NCBI RefSeq assembly: GCF_032681285.1
Contig: NZ_CP136338.1
Coordinates: 78,942 to 142,941 of the forward strand
Direction of reading: 5' to 3'
Length of the DNA stretch: 64,000 bases
Source: Piscinibacter gummiphilus
Lineage (GTDB): Bacteria; Pseudomonadota; Gammaproteobacteria; Burkholderiales; Burkholderiaceae_C
Position 1 is the stretch's first letter. Every line of letters starts with the position of its first letter. A program made the translations under genes and the position numbers. Below, in pieces: positions 53,401-60,307 of this stretch. Below the pieces are notes generated by a model. That model was not told the DNA's origin. It searched no databases and was given only the letters and a program-made list of their open reading frames with translations.

Positions 53401-54783
53401 ATCTCCAAACGGATCGAAAAGTCGAAACCCGTCGTCATGTGAAGGCAGGCCCAAACCAGTCACTCCTGGTGAAAGCGGCATGCAGTTGAATGCGAAGAAG
53501 TCGACGTCCCGCTCTCTCAATCCGAGACTTGACAGACAGTAGTCCACGGCAAGAGATGAGTGCAAGAAGACCTGCCCGTCGTGCTTCACTCGTGTCAGCC
53601 GCTCCAACTGTATGGCGCGCACGAGCTTCCCATCGCGCAGCACACAAGCCGATGCATCGTGACTCGCAGAGATTCCAACGATGGTCAACGGCTTCTTGAT
53701 GCTCGTTCTTCGTGCGGCAGCTTCCTTGTGCGCATGAACTTGCGCACCGAACGCCACAACAACCACTTCCCCGTTGAAACCACCGTGCTTGAGCGTGCCG
53801 TTCACGGTCGTGTCTATCGACCTAGTCTCGAGGCAAGCCCATCCATCCCCATGCGGCATACAGCTCTGCGCCGCGTCTCCTTCGAGTTGAAACGCCAATA
53901 GCACGCTTGGAGAAAACCACATTGGTGAGCGCGGGAGGCTTTCTACGGCAGCCGCCATCGCCACCGGATTTCGTGGGCTATTGGCGCGCACCTGAAACGA
54001 GATAGGCTGCCCATCCAATCTGACTTGCAAGATGCATGGGAGATCTGCGAGGTCACAGGGAATTCGGTTCGAAGTGCCACCCAGCCCTGCAAGCGCAAGC
54101 GCACGCAATATCGAGGGTGAGACCAGTGCATTTGCAGCACGCAAGCGGCCACACCACACAGCCGCCCAGCCAACAACTAACGGCACGACGGCCTGCGCCA
54201 ACTCAAGGTGTCCAAGAGACCCGTCGGGCGCTCGCGCGCTGATCGCCACCGCTTCAGATAACTGTACAAACGGCCCACCCTGTTCCTGTGAGGGAGCGGT
54301 GGTGCGCACAGCGAGGACGTCAGGGCCTAGATCGAGGTCTGTCAAAGTCGCTGTGGCGACGACGAGGGCGCCCTCAGCCAGCTTTCCCAGCTGGGCCAAC
54401 AATTGCGACGAGGGTTCTCTGTCGAAAGGCTCACACAGACCAATCACATGAAAGGGTCCATGTTCCTCCACGCAGCGAAGAACCGAGTCAAGGCCGCAAC
54501 GCATCTCAGGCACACTAAGGTGCACAACCTCGGCGTTTCGCACAACGCCGAGTGAGCCGCCGGGCGCGCCATTCCGCTTCCCCTCGTCCACCAGAAGACT
54601 GAGGCGACGGCAAGGGACACCGTCGGAGACGTCAGATGAAGCGTGATTCGCCTCAGAGACGATCTGTACGCTTCGAGCAAAGCCCGAATCTACAGTCGCT
54701 GCATCAACGATGAGTAGTCGGACGCCCGCGCCGTCGAAGTGGTCGAGCGACAACGAGAGAAACTCACGAGCGCTGACAATCAT
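50467..54783 (-). CDS. Carbamoyltransferase-RRE-YcaO fusion enzyme
   Basis: This is a 1438-aa multidomain protein. Residues 1-360 are unassigned, with faint resemblance to CaiB/BaiF CoA-transferases (SLGHLELAQAVVPLVVGWAAV). Residues 366-918 form a complete NodU/CmcH-type carbamoyltransferase: ISASHDASACVLRDGKLV, VSHHLSHALGAFHG (HHLSHA 468-473), YAGGIALNS, SEFGPRSLGQRS and NTSFNVRGEP. Residues 945-1016 look like a winged-helix PqqD/RRE leader-binding domain (PEWAYQLISQLDGERSVSTFI). Residues 1060-1438 are a YcaO domain (QGKGVDLDHALASALMETVERYS; GNTLHEAIAHGLLEVVERNA). It ends NYREFA, without the PxPxP tail of azoline-forming YcaOs, consistent with TfuA-type thioamidation. The gene overlaps both neighbours by 4 bases. 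Confidence 0.93.
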   Translation of the reverse strand: MIVSAREFLSLSLDHFDGAGVRLLIVDAATVDSGFARSVQIVSEANHASSDVSDGVPCRRLSLLVDEGKRNGAPGGSLGVVRNAEVVHLSVPEMRCGLDSVLRCVEEHGPFHVIGLCEPFDREPSSQLLAQLGKLAEGALVVATATLTDLDLGPDVLAVRTTAPSQEQGGPFVQLSEAVAISARAPDGSLGHLELAQAVVPLVVGWAAVWCGRLRAANALVSPSILRALALAGLGGTSNRIPCDLADLPCILQVRLDGQPISFQVRANSPRNPVAMAAAVESLPRSPMWFSPSVLLAFQLEGDAAQSCMPHGDGWACLETRSIDTTVNGTLKHGGFNGEVVVVAFGAQVHAHKEAAARRTSIKKPLTIVGISASHDASACVLRDGKLVRAIQLERLTRVKHDGQVFLHSSLAVDYCLSSLGLRERDVDFFAFNCMPLSPGVTGLGLPSHDDGFRLFDPFGDRAVFVSHHLSHALGAFHGSPFETATVIVADGSGGTTVGKPDLLLSGPELLDYLSTPSHHLEPLHVQSVYRFGGNGWTLVDREYSDVFNPISGVSRLGEAYATISGYVFGDWQASGKVMGLAPYGDPERFGGTLLIRDEHGRLQFGNHWRNQHRRVLKRGAPMEYRDLAARVQRDLETALIDRFRSAIAKTKCGDVAYAGGIALNSVANQRLRTETGATGLYVMPSCHDAGISIGAAVGAHKFATGELSPNSIATDAFGHPYSRRDIAAAIAQSDGLVQKQVVGLEDIVDLLAARKIVGWFDGGSEFGPRSLGQRSLLAAPTDRDMWTYINRRIKFREDFRPFAPMVPEEVASEYFEIDEPSPFMLRVVRVRDRYRQMLGAITHVDGTARVQTVRRDVLPKLHELLHRVGARLGVPVLVNTSFNVRGEPLVETPGQAIEMLMATHLDAVVFNGDTLVQPYSMPTKALTPELVLQLPPKCRLDVRITHSERRYLLVPEARGSDAAVELPEWAYQLISQLDGERSVSTFIDALSADLRPAAHRLLESLVALRLLAIKGGVPQGSANGLSTLPLPPAIHPLTGTAVDDPTPLVAGTQRTEYLAQTISRVKSKLAVMQVGRVADVSDYDHLRIPVISCIRPFVSEEDITCTQGKGVDLDHALASALMETVERYSAWHHRHLRTRIATPAELSRSSEPFLPISRLGGRDVETGAFEWVWAQGLNGTRPRWVPAAAVFSPYEPPSGVTAPLSWCTTGLSAGNTLHEAIAHGLLEVVERNALSRYQVGHPGRLLDVSSLPEGPERDLFARFSQAGIEFFVVAFDEISALPAFSVSLYEPEGPEPRIPVSGQGCNPSPRIALQRAALEAAQSRVVAIQGSREDLVRHGSDWIADQAARSAHWQRAREAASRNGTVQLPKEPISPRTVGELIAQVVTPLRLQGFEEVLYVDLTNPRVGIPVACVIIPGMYDIDTIPESRSSNYREFA

Positions 54784-55655
54784 TGTTGCTTGGAAGGTTC
54801 AGCGATGCTTGGCACGAACGAAAGATCTGCCAACAAGCGCTCCAGCCGGGTCAGCTCTTCGTCAACTTGGTCGTCAGGCGTAGCCTCTGAAAACTCGTAC
54901 GTCACAGCGCGCAGCGATGGAGCGCTTGCTACCAGTTGCGCCAAGAGGTCAGCAACTTCCGGAAGGATGAGGTCTGTGTGGTTGTCGACGTAGTAATAGG
55001 GCTCGGACGGTTTGGCGCCTCCGCCGGCAATATGAGCCTCCCATACGTGCCCCAGAGGCAAGCTTTGCAAGACGTCTCGGGGCTCTTGTCCTGTGTAGAG
55101 TGCATAGGAGAAGACATGGCTGACATCGATTACGAGCTTGCATCCGCTTCTCTCGACGATTTCGTGGAAGAACTCACCGAGTGAAATGCGTCCCGCGACA
55201 AAACTGCAAGAAGGGATCTCAGCCAAGAAGGGTACTGAAGAGCGACGTTCGACGGTCGCCACGCGCTCCCCAATGAGTTGCGCGACATCTCGTTCGAAAA
55301 GAGGTGGTGCGAAATAAGGAATGTCGTAGGGCCCAATGGACCAGGCTCCGATGTCCTCTCCGCACCAAACAGCACCCATCTGCTGAGATAGCGAATCAAG
55401 GTGATCCAGCCGATCAAGATGCGGGCCGTCTGCATCGCCAGGGGCCACATTCGAAAGATGGTGAACGAGGGGCAATCCAGCAAAGATCTGCTTGAATTGT
55501 TTGGCATCCTGCTCATTGATCATCGCGACCACCGATACATGGGATAAGCGCCCCTTGAATCGGTCCGCAAGTCGCCGCATGACCGACGGCGGTTGTAGCT
55601 GAAAATCAAGGCCGAAGCCGACGCGTGGGATGCCGCGGAGGTCTAATGAATTCAC
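54780..55655 (-). CDS. DUF692 / multinuclear iron oxygenase (MNIO, MbnB/TglH type)
   Basis: This is a 291-aa TIM-barrel enzyme. Candidate metal ligands are H65 or H66 (LVHHLSN), E146 (LAEIPSC), D177 and H180 (IDVSHVF), H208 (EAHIAGG), D224 and H226 (VDNH) and E254 (TYEFS). Where most members read SEHLAW, this one reads GEDIGAW, so one usual His ligand is apparently Asp101. MNIOs oxidise residues of RiPP precursors, often Cys, sometimes Asp or Asn. The candidate precursor here has no Cys, so an unusual reaction is expected. It overlaps both neighbours by 4 bases. Confidence 0.9.
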   Translation of the reverse strand: MNSLDLRGIPRVGFGLDFQLQPPSVMRRLADRFKGRLSHVSVVAMINEQDAKQFKQIFAGLPLVHHLSNVAPGDADGPHLDRLDHLDSLSQQMGAVWCGEDIGAWSIGPYDIPYFAPPLFERDVAQLIGERVATVERRSSVPFLAEIPSCSFVAGRISLGEFFHEIVERSGCKLVIDVSHVFSYALYTGQEPRDVLQSLPLGHVWEAHIAGGGAKPSEPYYYVDNHTDLILPEVADLLAQLVASAPSLRAVTYEFSEATPDDQVDEELTRLERLLADLSFVPSIAEPSKQQ

Positions 55656-56329
55656 GCCAAGTCCTCCGAACCCACGATCATTGATCGATCCTCAAAGCAA
55701 AGTACGAATGCCAGCACGGGGTGGTTCCGCCGACGTCCCAAACTGACCTTCGAATCTGAGTCGAGCAAGTCAAAGCTGCTGACGAAGGCTTCAGTGGCGA
55801 CAACGCGAGGGGTTCGCAAATGTGCTGGTGCGGGCTTCGCAGAGGGCCATGGAGACTGCTGATCAGGGGCAGCCGAAAGGCCACAAACAACGCCAACGAG
55901 TCTTGCCAGGTCCGCCAACCCCTCCTCGCCCGAGGCAGTGAAACGAGCCGTGGCGAACAGGCAGAAGTTCTCGCTGAGACTTCTGCCTCGTGGCTCCCAA
56001 AAGCTTTCATCGCCTGCGAAGGCCGACATGAAGTTTGCCAACCTTTCGTCTCCTGCGGCACGCCACAAGGCTTCACACTGACGCCGGCAGTGGCCTATAA
56101 GGTCTGCGATTCGTTGACGACGCTCGACGATTAACCGCTCGCAGTCGAAGGTCTCCATGAATTGACGATATGACGCCGTTGATAGCGACTCGATGGAAGG
56201 AGCTTCCTTGGTCAAGTCCGCGCTGTAAAGCACCCGAAGATGCATCCGCATCTTGTCCGCGGCACTAAGGCTAAGGCCGCCAAGTTCGCTTGGCTCTGAC
56301 AAGCGTGGTGATGTGGAGCTACTGCCCAT
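55652..56329 (-). CDS. Unrecognised protein in MNIO-partner position
   Basis: This 225-aa soluble protein is helical in the first 150 residues (LIVERRQRIADLIGHCRRQCEALW) and has a beta-rich end (HPVLAFVLCFEDRSMIVG). It lies between the precursor and the DUF692 gene, overlapping the latter by 4 bases. In methanobactin, TglHI and related pathways the MNIO has an obligate partner protein encoded next to it that binds the leader. This protein occupies that place, but I see no sequence proof. The spacer 56330-56471 carries a terminator and no gene. Confidence 0.6.
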   Translation of the reverse strand: MGSSSTSPRLSEPSELGGLSLSAADKMRMHLRVLYSADLTKEAPSIESLSTASYRQFMETFDCERLIVERRQRIADLIGHCRRQCEALWRAAGDERLANFMSAFAGDESFWEPRGRSLSENFCLFATARFTASGEEGLADLARLVGVVCGLSAAPDQQSPWPSAKPAPAHLRTPRVVATEAFVSSFDLLDSDSKVSLGRRRNHPVLAFVLCFEDRSMIVGSEDLA

Positions 56330-56423
56330 CGCAAATCCCGTGACCTCTCACATGTACAACCAAGTGCTCCGTCGCATTGATGGAGTGCGCATTTGCCTTG
56401 GGACATTGAGGGGCGAAACAAGT

Positions 56424-56450
56424 AAAAAACACGGACGCCAGAGGCGCCCG
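56424..56450 (-). terminator. Intrinsic terminator after precursor gene
   Basis: On the minus strand GGGCGCC-TCT-GGCGTCC (one G-T pair) is followed by GTGTTTTTT, about 20 bases after the precursor stop. Partial termination here would make precursor mRNA exceed enzyme mRNA, a common RiPP arrangement. Confidence 0.8.
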
Positions 56451-56471
56451 CTCAGCCTTTAAGGCCGATCC

Positions 56472-56645
56472 TTACCAGGGCTTCTGACGAGCCTTATTGG
56501 ACAGGCCAGCAATGAACGGGATGGGACCCAGTTTCACGTTGACCTTCGCCTTCAGGTCGCTAAGGCTCGCCTCAGCCGCCGTCAACTCCGCCTCTTTCTT
56601 GGCAGGCGTCTCGACGTTCTTCTCCACGTCTTTTCCGATTTCCAT
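56472..56645 (-). CDS. Candidate RiPP precursor peptide (57 aa, Cys-free)
   Basis: ATG 56645 follows GAAAGGAA at good spacing. The peptide starts MEIGKDVEKNVETPAKK, has an amphipathic Lys/Glu/Ala-rich leader (to about residue 39) and ends GPIPFIAGLSNKARQKPW. There is no Cys, no His, and only three Ser (27, 29, 49). The C-terminal part differs sharply in composition (Pro, Phe, Gly, Trp), as expected of a core. A C39-type cleavage site is not clear; after G40 (KLG) or G47 (IAG) are options. It is the first gene of the minus operon and is set between two intrinsic terminators. Alternative precursors could lie beyond the right edge. Confidence 0.72.
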   Translation of the reverse strand: MEIGKDVEKNVETPAKKEAELTAAEASLSDLKAKVNVKLGPIPFIAGLSNKARQKPW

Positions 56646-56659
56646 CGATATTTCCTTTC

Positions 56660-56689
56660 AAAAAAATAACCCTCCGGGATCATGGAGGG
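56660..56689 (-). terminator. Attenuator-like terminator in precursor leader RNA
   Basis: On the minus strand CCCTCC-ATGATCCC-GGAGGG is followed at once by TTATTTTTTT, a textbook intrinsic terminator. It ends about 15 bases before the precursor ATG. No minus-strand gene lies upstream that it could terminate, so it may work as an attenuator in the precursor's 5' leader. Confidence 0.7.
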
Positions 56690-56893
56690 CGCGCGCATGC
56701 TGCAAAAAACGAATGTTGCTGTCAAGGAGTGTCAGAGGGAACACAAACGCTTACAGTAAGAATGAGTGGAGCCGACGTCTGCTCTCTCGACTGAGACAAA
56801 CACTTTGAACTCGCGGTCATCAGTGCCCCCCCAATTTGGGGTCACTCTTCAGAACGAAATCGATGTTGAAAGTGGAGTCCAACCTCCGCCTCA
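56690..56893. promoter_or_regulatory. Divergent control region with operator-like dyad
   Basis: This gap between the precursor leader and the rhodanese-E1 gene must contain both promoters. At 56829-56841 CCCCAA-T-TTGGGG is a perfect dyad, extended by AGTG and CACT to 56822-56845. It lies about 50 bases before the E1 start and 180 before the precursor ATG, well placed for a shared regulator. No regulator gene is seen in the visible part of the cluster. Confidence 0.6.
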
Positions 56894-58165
56894 ATGCGGT
56901 TGTGCGCCACCCCCAAAGAGGCGAGGCTCTTTCTCACTGCTCTCACATTCAGCGGACCTAACATCAGAGTTGTGTCGCATCTAGCGGAGTCAGAATTGCG
57001 AGGACATGAGCAACTGCTTGCGGATATCCGCAAGCGCATTCCAGAGGTGGCGCCGCAGGAGGCGTTTGCGCTACAGGCATGCGGCGCTGCGCTGATCGAC
57101 GTGCGGGAACAAGATGAGATTTCAGACGGCACCGCGGCTGGCGCCATGACTTTGAGTCGAGCCTTCCTTGAACTCCGGATCGAAGCACTGGTTCCGGATC
57201 TCGATCGCCCAATCTTGGTGATGTGCGCTAGCGGCCTCCGATCTCTTCTTGCCGCCGACAATTTGGCGCGCTTGGGATACACATCAGTGCGGTCGGTGTC
57301 CGGCGGCTTCGTGCGTTGGAAGGCCGAGCGCCTCCCTATTGAGTCCCGCGAGGTATTAGACGCCACTGCACGAGACCGCTATTCACGGCATTTGCGCGTG
57401 CCGGAGATCGGTGAGTCCGGGCAGCTGAAACTTGCGCGATCGAAAGTGTTGATTGTTGGCGCGGGAGGACTCGGTTCTCCAGCAGCCTTTTACCTTGCTG
57501 CAGCTGGTGTTGGCACGATCGGACTCGTCGACGACGATCTTGTTGAGCGTAGCAATCTGCAGAGGCAAATCCTCCACACGGACGCTCGCGTAGGTACGCC
57601 GAAGATCGTTTCCGGTCGTCTCACTCTAGAGGCGCTCAACCCAGATGTACACGTCATAGGCCATCAGACGAGGCTAACAAAGGACAATGTCGAAGAGATC
57701 TTCGAAGGCTACGACGTGGTCGTCGATGGCTCAGACAACTTTCCAACGAGATACCTGATCAACGACGCTTGCGTGAAGACTGGCATCCCGAACGTATACG
57801 GGGCGGTGATGCGGTTTGAGGGGCAGGCTAGCGTTTTCTGGCCTTCGCGACCGAATCATCGGGGGCCTTGCTATCGATGCCTATTCCCTGAGCCACCCTC
57901 GGCCTCGAACTCTCCATCATGCGCAGAGGCTGGCGTTGTCGGTGTGCTGCCTGGAATCGTGGGCCTATTGCAAGCAAATGAAGCCATCAAGGTTCTGCTT
58001 AACATCGGCGAGCCTCTTACGGGACGAGTTCTTAGCTTCGATGCGTTGCAAGGGAGCTTCTCTGAGTTTCGATTTGCACCGGACCCAGCCTGCCCACACT
58101 GCAGCAAAGGTCGGCAGTTTCCCGGGTACACGGACTACGAACAATTTTGCGCCGTGCAGGCGTGA
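56894..58165 (+). CDS. Rhodanese-E1 (MoeZ/ThiF-like) adenylyl- and sulfurtransferase
   Basis: This is a 423-aa protein. Residues 45-150 form a rhodanese domain with the persulfide Cys111 in MCASGLRS. Residues 160-423 form an E1-like domain: GAGGLGS at 189-195, LVDDDLVERSNLQRQ, zinc pairs CYRC (326/329) and CPHC (400/403), and Cys343 in CAEAGVVGVLPG. Known relatives adenylate and thiocarboxylate a sulfur carrier ending Gly-Gly. No carrier gene is visible here. In this cluster it is the likely sulfur donor for the TfuA/YcaO step (inference). The rhodanese precedes the E1 domain, the reverse of MOCS3. The start is uncertain; GTG 56972 is an alternative. Confidence 0.87.
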   Translation: MRLCATPKEARLFLTALTFSGPNIRVVSHLAESELRGHEQLLADIRKRIPEVAPQEAFALQACGAALIDVREQDEISDGTAAGAMTLSRAFLELRIEALVPDLDRPILVMCASGLRSLLAADNLARLGYTSVRSVSGGFVRWKAERLPIESREVLDATARDRYSRHLRVPEIGESGQLKLARSKVLIVGAGGLGSPAAFYLAAAGVGTIGLVDDDLVERSNLQRQILHTDARVGTPKIVSGRLTLEALNPDVHVIGHQTRLTKDNVEEIFEGYDVVVDGSDNFPTRYLINDACVKTGIPNVYGAVMRFEGQASVFWPSRPNHRGPCYRCLFPEPPSASNSPSCAEAGVVGVLPGIVGLLQANEAIKVLLNIGEPLTGRVLSFDALQGSFSEFRFAPDPACPHCSKGRQFPGYTDYEQFCAVQA

Positions 58166-58192
58166 GCCATCGTTTCGCACTGCGTCGGTGTG

Positions 58193-60307
58193 CTACCGGT
58201 GTGCAACCATGACGACCGCTCGTGAAGTCTCGTTGATGAAGCGTAAGCAAATCAGAAAAGTAGCCGGATCCAAAGTACCAAGGCTTTCATCGACCAGCAA
58301 CACATCAGGCTCTTGAAGTATTGCTCTAGCCAAAAACAGCCTCGAGCGCTCGCCGTGAGAAAGGCGCCAACCAGTTTCTCCAAGCGTTTGTTGCATACCG
58401 GAAGGCATCGCGTCGAGTAACGGGCCAAGAGCTAAGGCGCGAAGAACACGCTCAGCCTCTGCGACATCTTCAGTCGTTGCCGGCCACCCCCTGCCCATGA
58501 GACAGTTGAATGCTACGGTGCCCGTGAAAACGTGGTTGGAGTTGAACTGGGGCACTGCTACGACCCGTTGCCCCCAGTCGGCGACGCTGAGCAAACGTCG
58601 GTCAATCCCGCGCGACTTGAGTTCGCCTGCAGTGGCTTCACGAAGGCCAGCCAATATTGCGATCAAGGTACTCTTGCCTTCGCCGGATGGAGCCTCGACA
58701 AGGAGGCGATGGCCCTCGCCAATCCGTAGCGAAACTGATTCCAGAAGATCAGCTCTCGCACGTGGATAGCGGTACCTCAATGCTCGCACTTCGAGCAGAG
58801 GAACGGATGCAGGAACGCCAACGCGAGGATGTGGAGGCTGTCGATCCGCACGGTGCGCCGCAGCGGCGTCTAATAGCGGAGCAACGCGGTCGAAGGCTCC
58901 CCGCGCAGCATTGATCTGAGTCAGCGCCGTCGCGACCCTACTTAATGCACCGTGACCGAGGAGCACGGCACCGACCATGACTGCAAGTTCGATGCTTGCC
59001 GCCTCGCGAATGAAACTCGGAAGCAACGCTAGCAGGCCTATCGCAATGCTTGCTCGGCCAAGCAGTGCAAGCAACCAAAAGTGAGCGCGGTCAACTCTCT
59101 CCGATTCAGCACGGTACTGCTCTAGCAGTACTTCTTCGCGCTTGAACCACGCCGCTGGGGGGCACTGAGCAAGCCTAGTACGGTGACCGACGACGCCCTC
59201 GACGAGTTCCCCCGTGAGCCGCGCCTTTGCATTGGACCAGCTTATCCATGCTCGATAGTGAAGCCGCCCGGCTATCGCTACGGCTATGAAGAGAATGACG
59301 TAGCAAAGTCCGGCTAGCCGCCCGAGGGGGGACCAAAGAAGTATGCCCAGCACCGTCGCAGCCTCTACTACTGCCAGCATACCCAACAGCACACCATCGA
59401 GCGCTACGCTCTCAATATAGTTCGACTCAAGGACGAGCCCAATCAAGTTGCCCGTTCCGCGGCGACGAGCGCTGTCGACATCGATCCGTAGAGCCCCTCG
59501 GAAGAGCCACCGCTTCATCACCGTTGAAAGTGATATTACTGTGTCAATGCCGAGCCGACTTGAAAGAGTGCGGCACAGGCCTGCGCATGCAAACAGCAGC
59601 AGCGCCCCCCAAAGCAGGTCAGGATCGAGCCGTCCAGTCAGCGTAATACTCCCGATCAGCGCCCAGGCTGATAGGAACAACACATACTGAAGCGCATAGA
59701 GCGCGAATATCCAGGTGCTACGCCAAACAATGCCCGCTGCTCGGAGTTGACCTAGGAGACCTGGCGCCGGCGCTGCGCGAAAGGTCCACGCCAGTGCGAC
59801 CGGTTTAGTGCCAACAATCGATGAAGCAAGTTCATCGCGCACGCGTCTGCGGACCTGCGGATCTTCGACGCTGGAAACGACAGACTCGAGTTCACCCGAA
59901 AATGAAGACGTCGCCTGGCTCAACAGCCACGCAACCAAGTCCGCCATCGACACGCGCGCTGGCTTGTCATATCGGTGCGGGGTAAACAGCTCAACCAAAT
60001 CTCGCTGACGCCGCGCGAACAACACACGAGAAGCTTCCAGATCGCCTTCCATGATCAAGAGCGTGAATTGTCCGGTCGCAAGCAGCGGCGCGACATCGCC
60101 CGATGACAGGGACACACAAGCGCAATCTAGTCCCGCCCTTTCGGCAAGTGCCCGAATCCATCGCTGGCGCGTTTCGCCGTCAAGCTCGGCGTCAGTCGGA
60201 CCGGCTAGCTGCTGATCGTGATCACGAACACCCGGAACCAGCTGGAGAAGATGCCGCAACTCACTCAGCGAAAAGGCTCGGTCGTTCAGAGGTGCGTCAC
60301 GGTTCAA
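58193..60307 (-). CDS. ABC exporter subunit with long N-terminal region
   Basis: This is a 704-aa permease-ATPase. About 165 soluble residues precede the membrane domain (TWIFALYALQYVLFLSAWALI, AICYVILFIAVAIAG-like helices). The ATPase has Walker A EAPSGEGKST, Q-loop VPQFN, signature LSHGERSR and Walker B LLVDESLGTLD. The protein ends immediately after the switch His (MVAHR), about 25 residues earlier than usual. It overlaps the C39 ABC gene by 11 bases. The pair plus HlyD recalls the NHLM/NHLP bacteriocin export set, in which one ABC protein lacks the peptidase domain. It is convergent with the rhodanese-E1 gene 27 bases away. Confidence 0.88.
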   Translation of the reverse strand: MNRDAPLNDRAFSLSELRHLLQLVPGVRDHDQQLAGPTDAELDGETRQRWIRALAERAGLDCACVSLSSGDVAPLLATGQFTLLIMEGDLEASRVLFARRQRDLVELFTPHRYDKPARVSMADLVAWLLSQATSSFSGELESVVSSVEDPQVRRRVRDELASSIVGTKPVALAWTFRAAPAPGLLGQLRAAGIVWRSTWIFALYALQYVLFLSAWALIGSITLTGRLDPDLLWGALLLFACAGLCRTLSSRLGIDTVISLSTVMKRWLFRGALRIDVDSARRRGTGNLIGLVLESNYIESVALDGVLLGMLAVVEAATVLGILLWSPLGRLAGLCYVILFIAVAIAGRLHYRAWISWSNAKARLTGELVEGVVGHRTRLAQCPPAAWFKREEVLLEQYRAESERVDRAHFWLLALLGRASIAIGLLALLPSFIREAASIELAVMVGAVLLGHGALSRVATALTQINAARGAFDRVAPLLDAAAAHRADRQPPHPRVGVPASVPLLEVRALRYRYPRARADLLESVSLRIGEGHRLLVEAPSGEGKSTLIAILAGLREATAGELKSRGIDRRLLSVADWGQRVVAVPQFNSNHVFTGTVAFNCLMGRGWPATTEDVAEAERVLRALALGPLLDAMPSGMQQTLGETGWRLSHGERSRLFLARAILQEPDVLLVDESLGTLDPATFLICLRFINETSRAVVMVAHR

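Noticed and set aside
56842..57366. Minus-strand frame opposite the rhodanese-E1 gene, a possible upstream gene for the 56660-56689 terminator
   Set aside because: The plus strand encodes a clear rhodanese-E1; the minus frame is Arg/Ser-rich with no domain.
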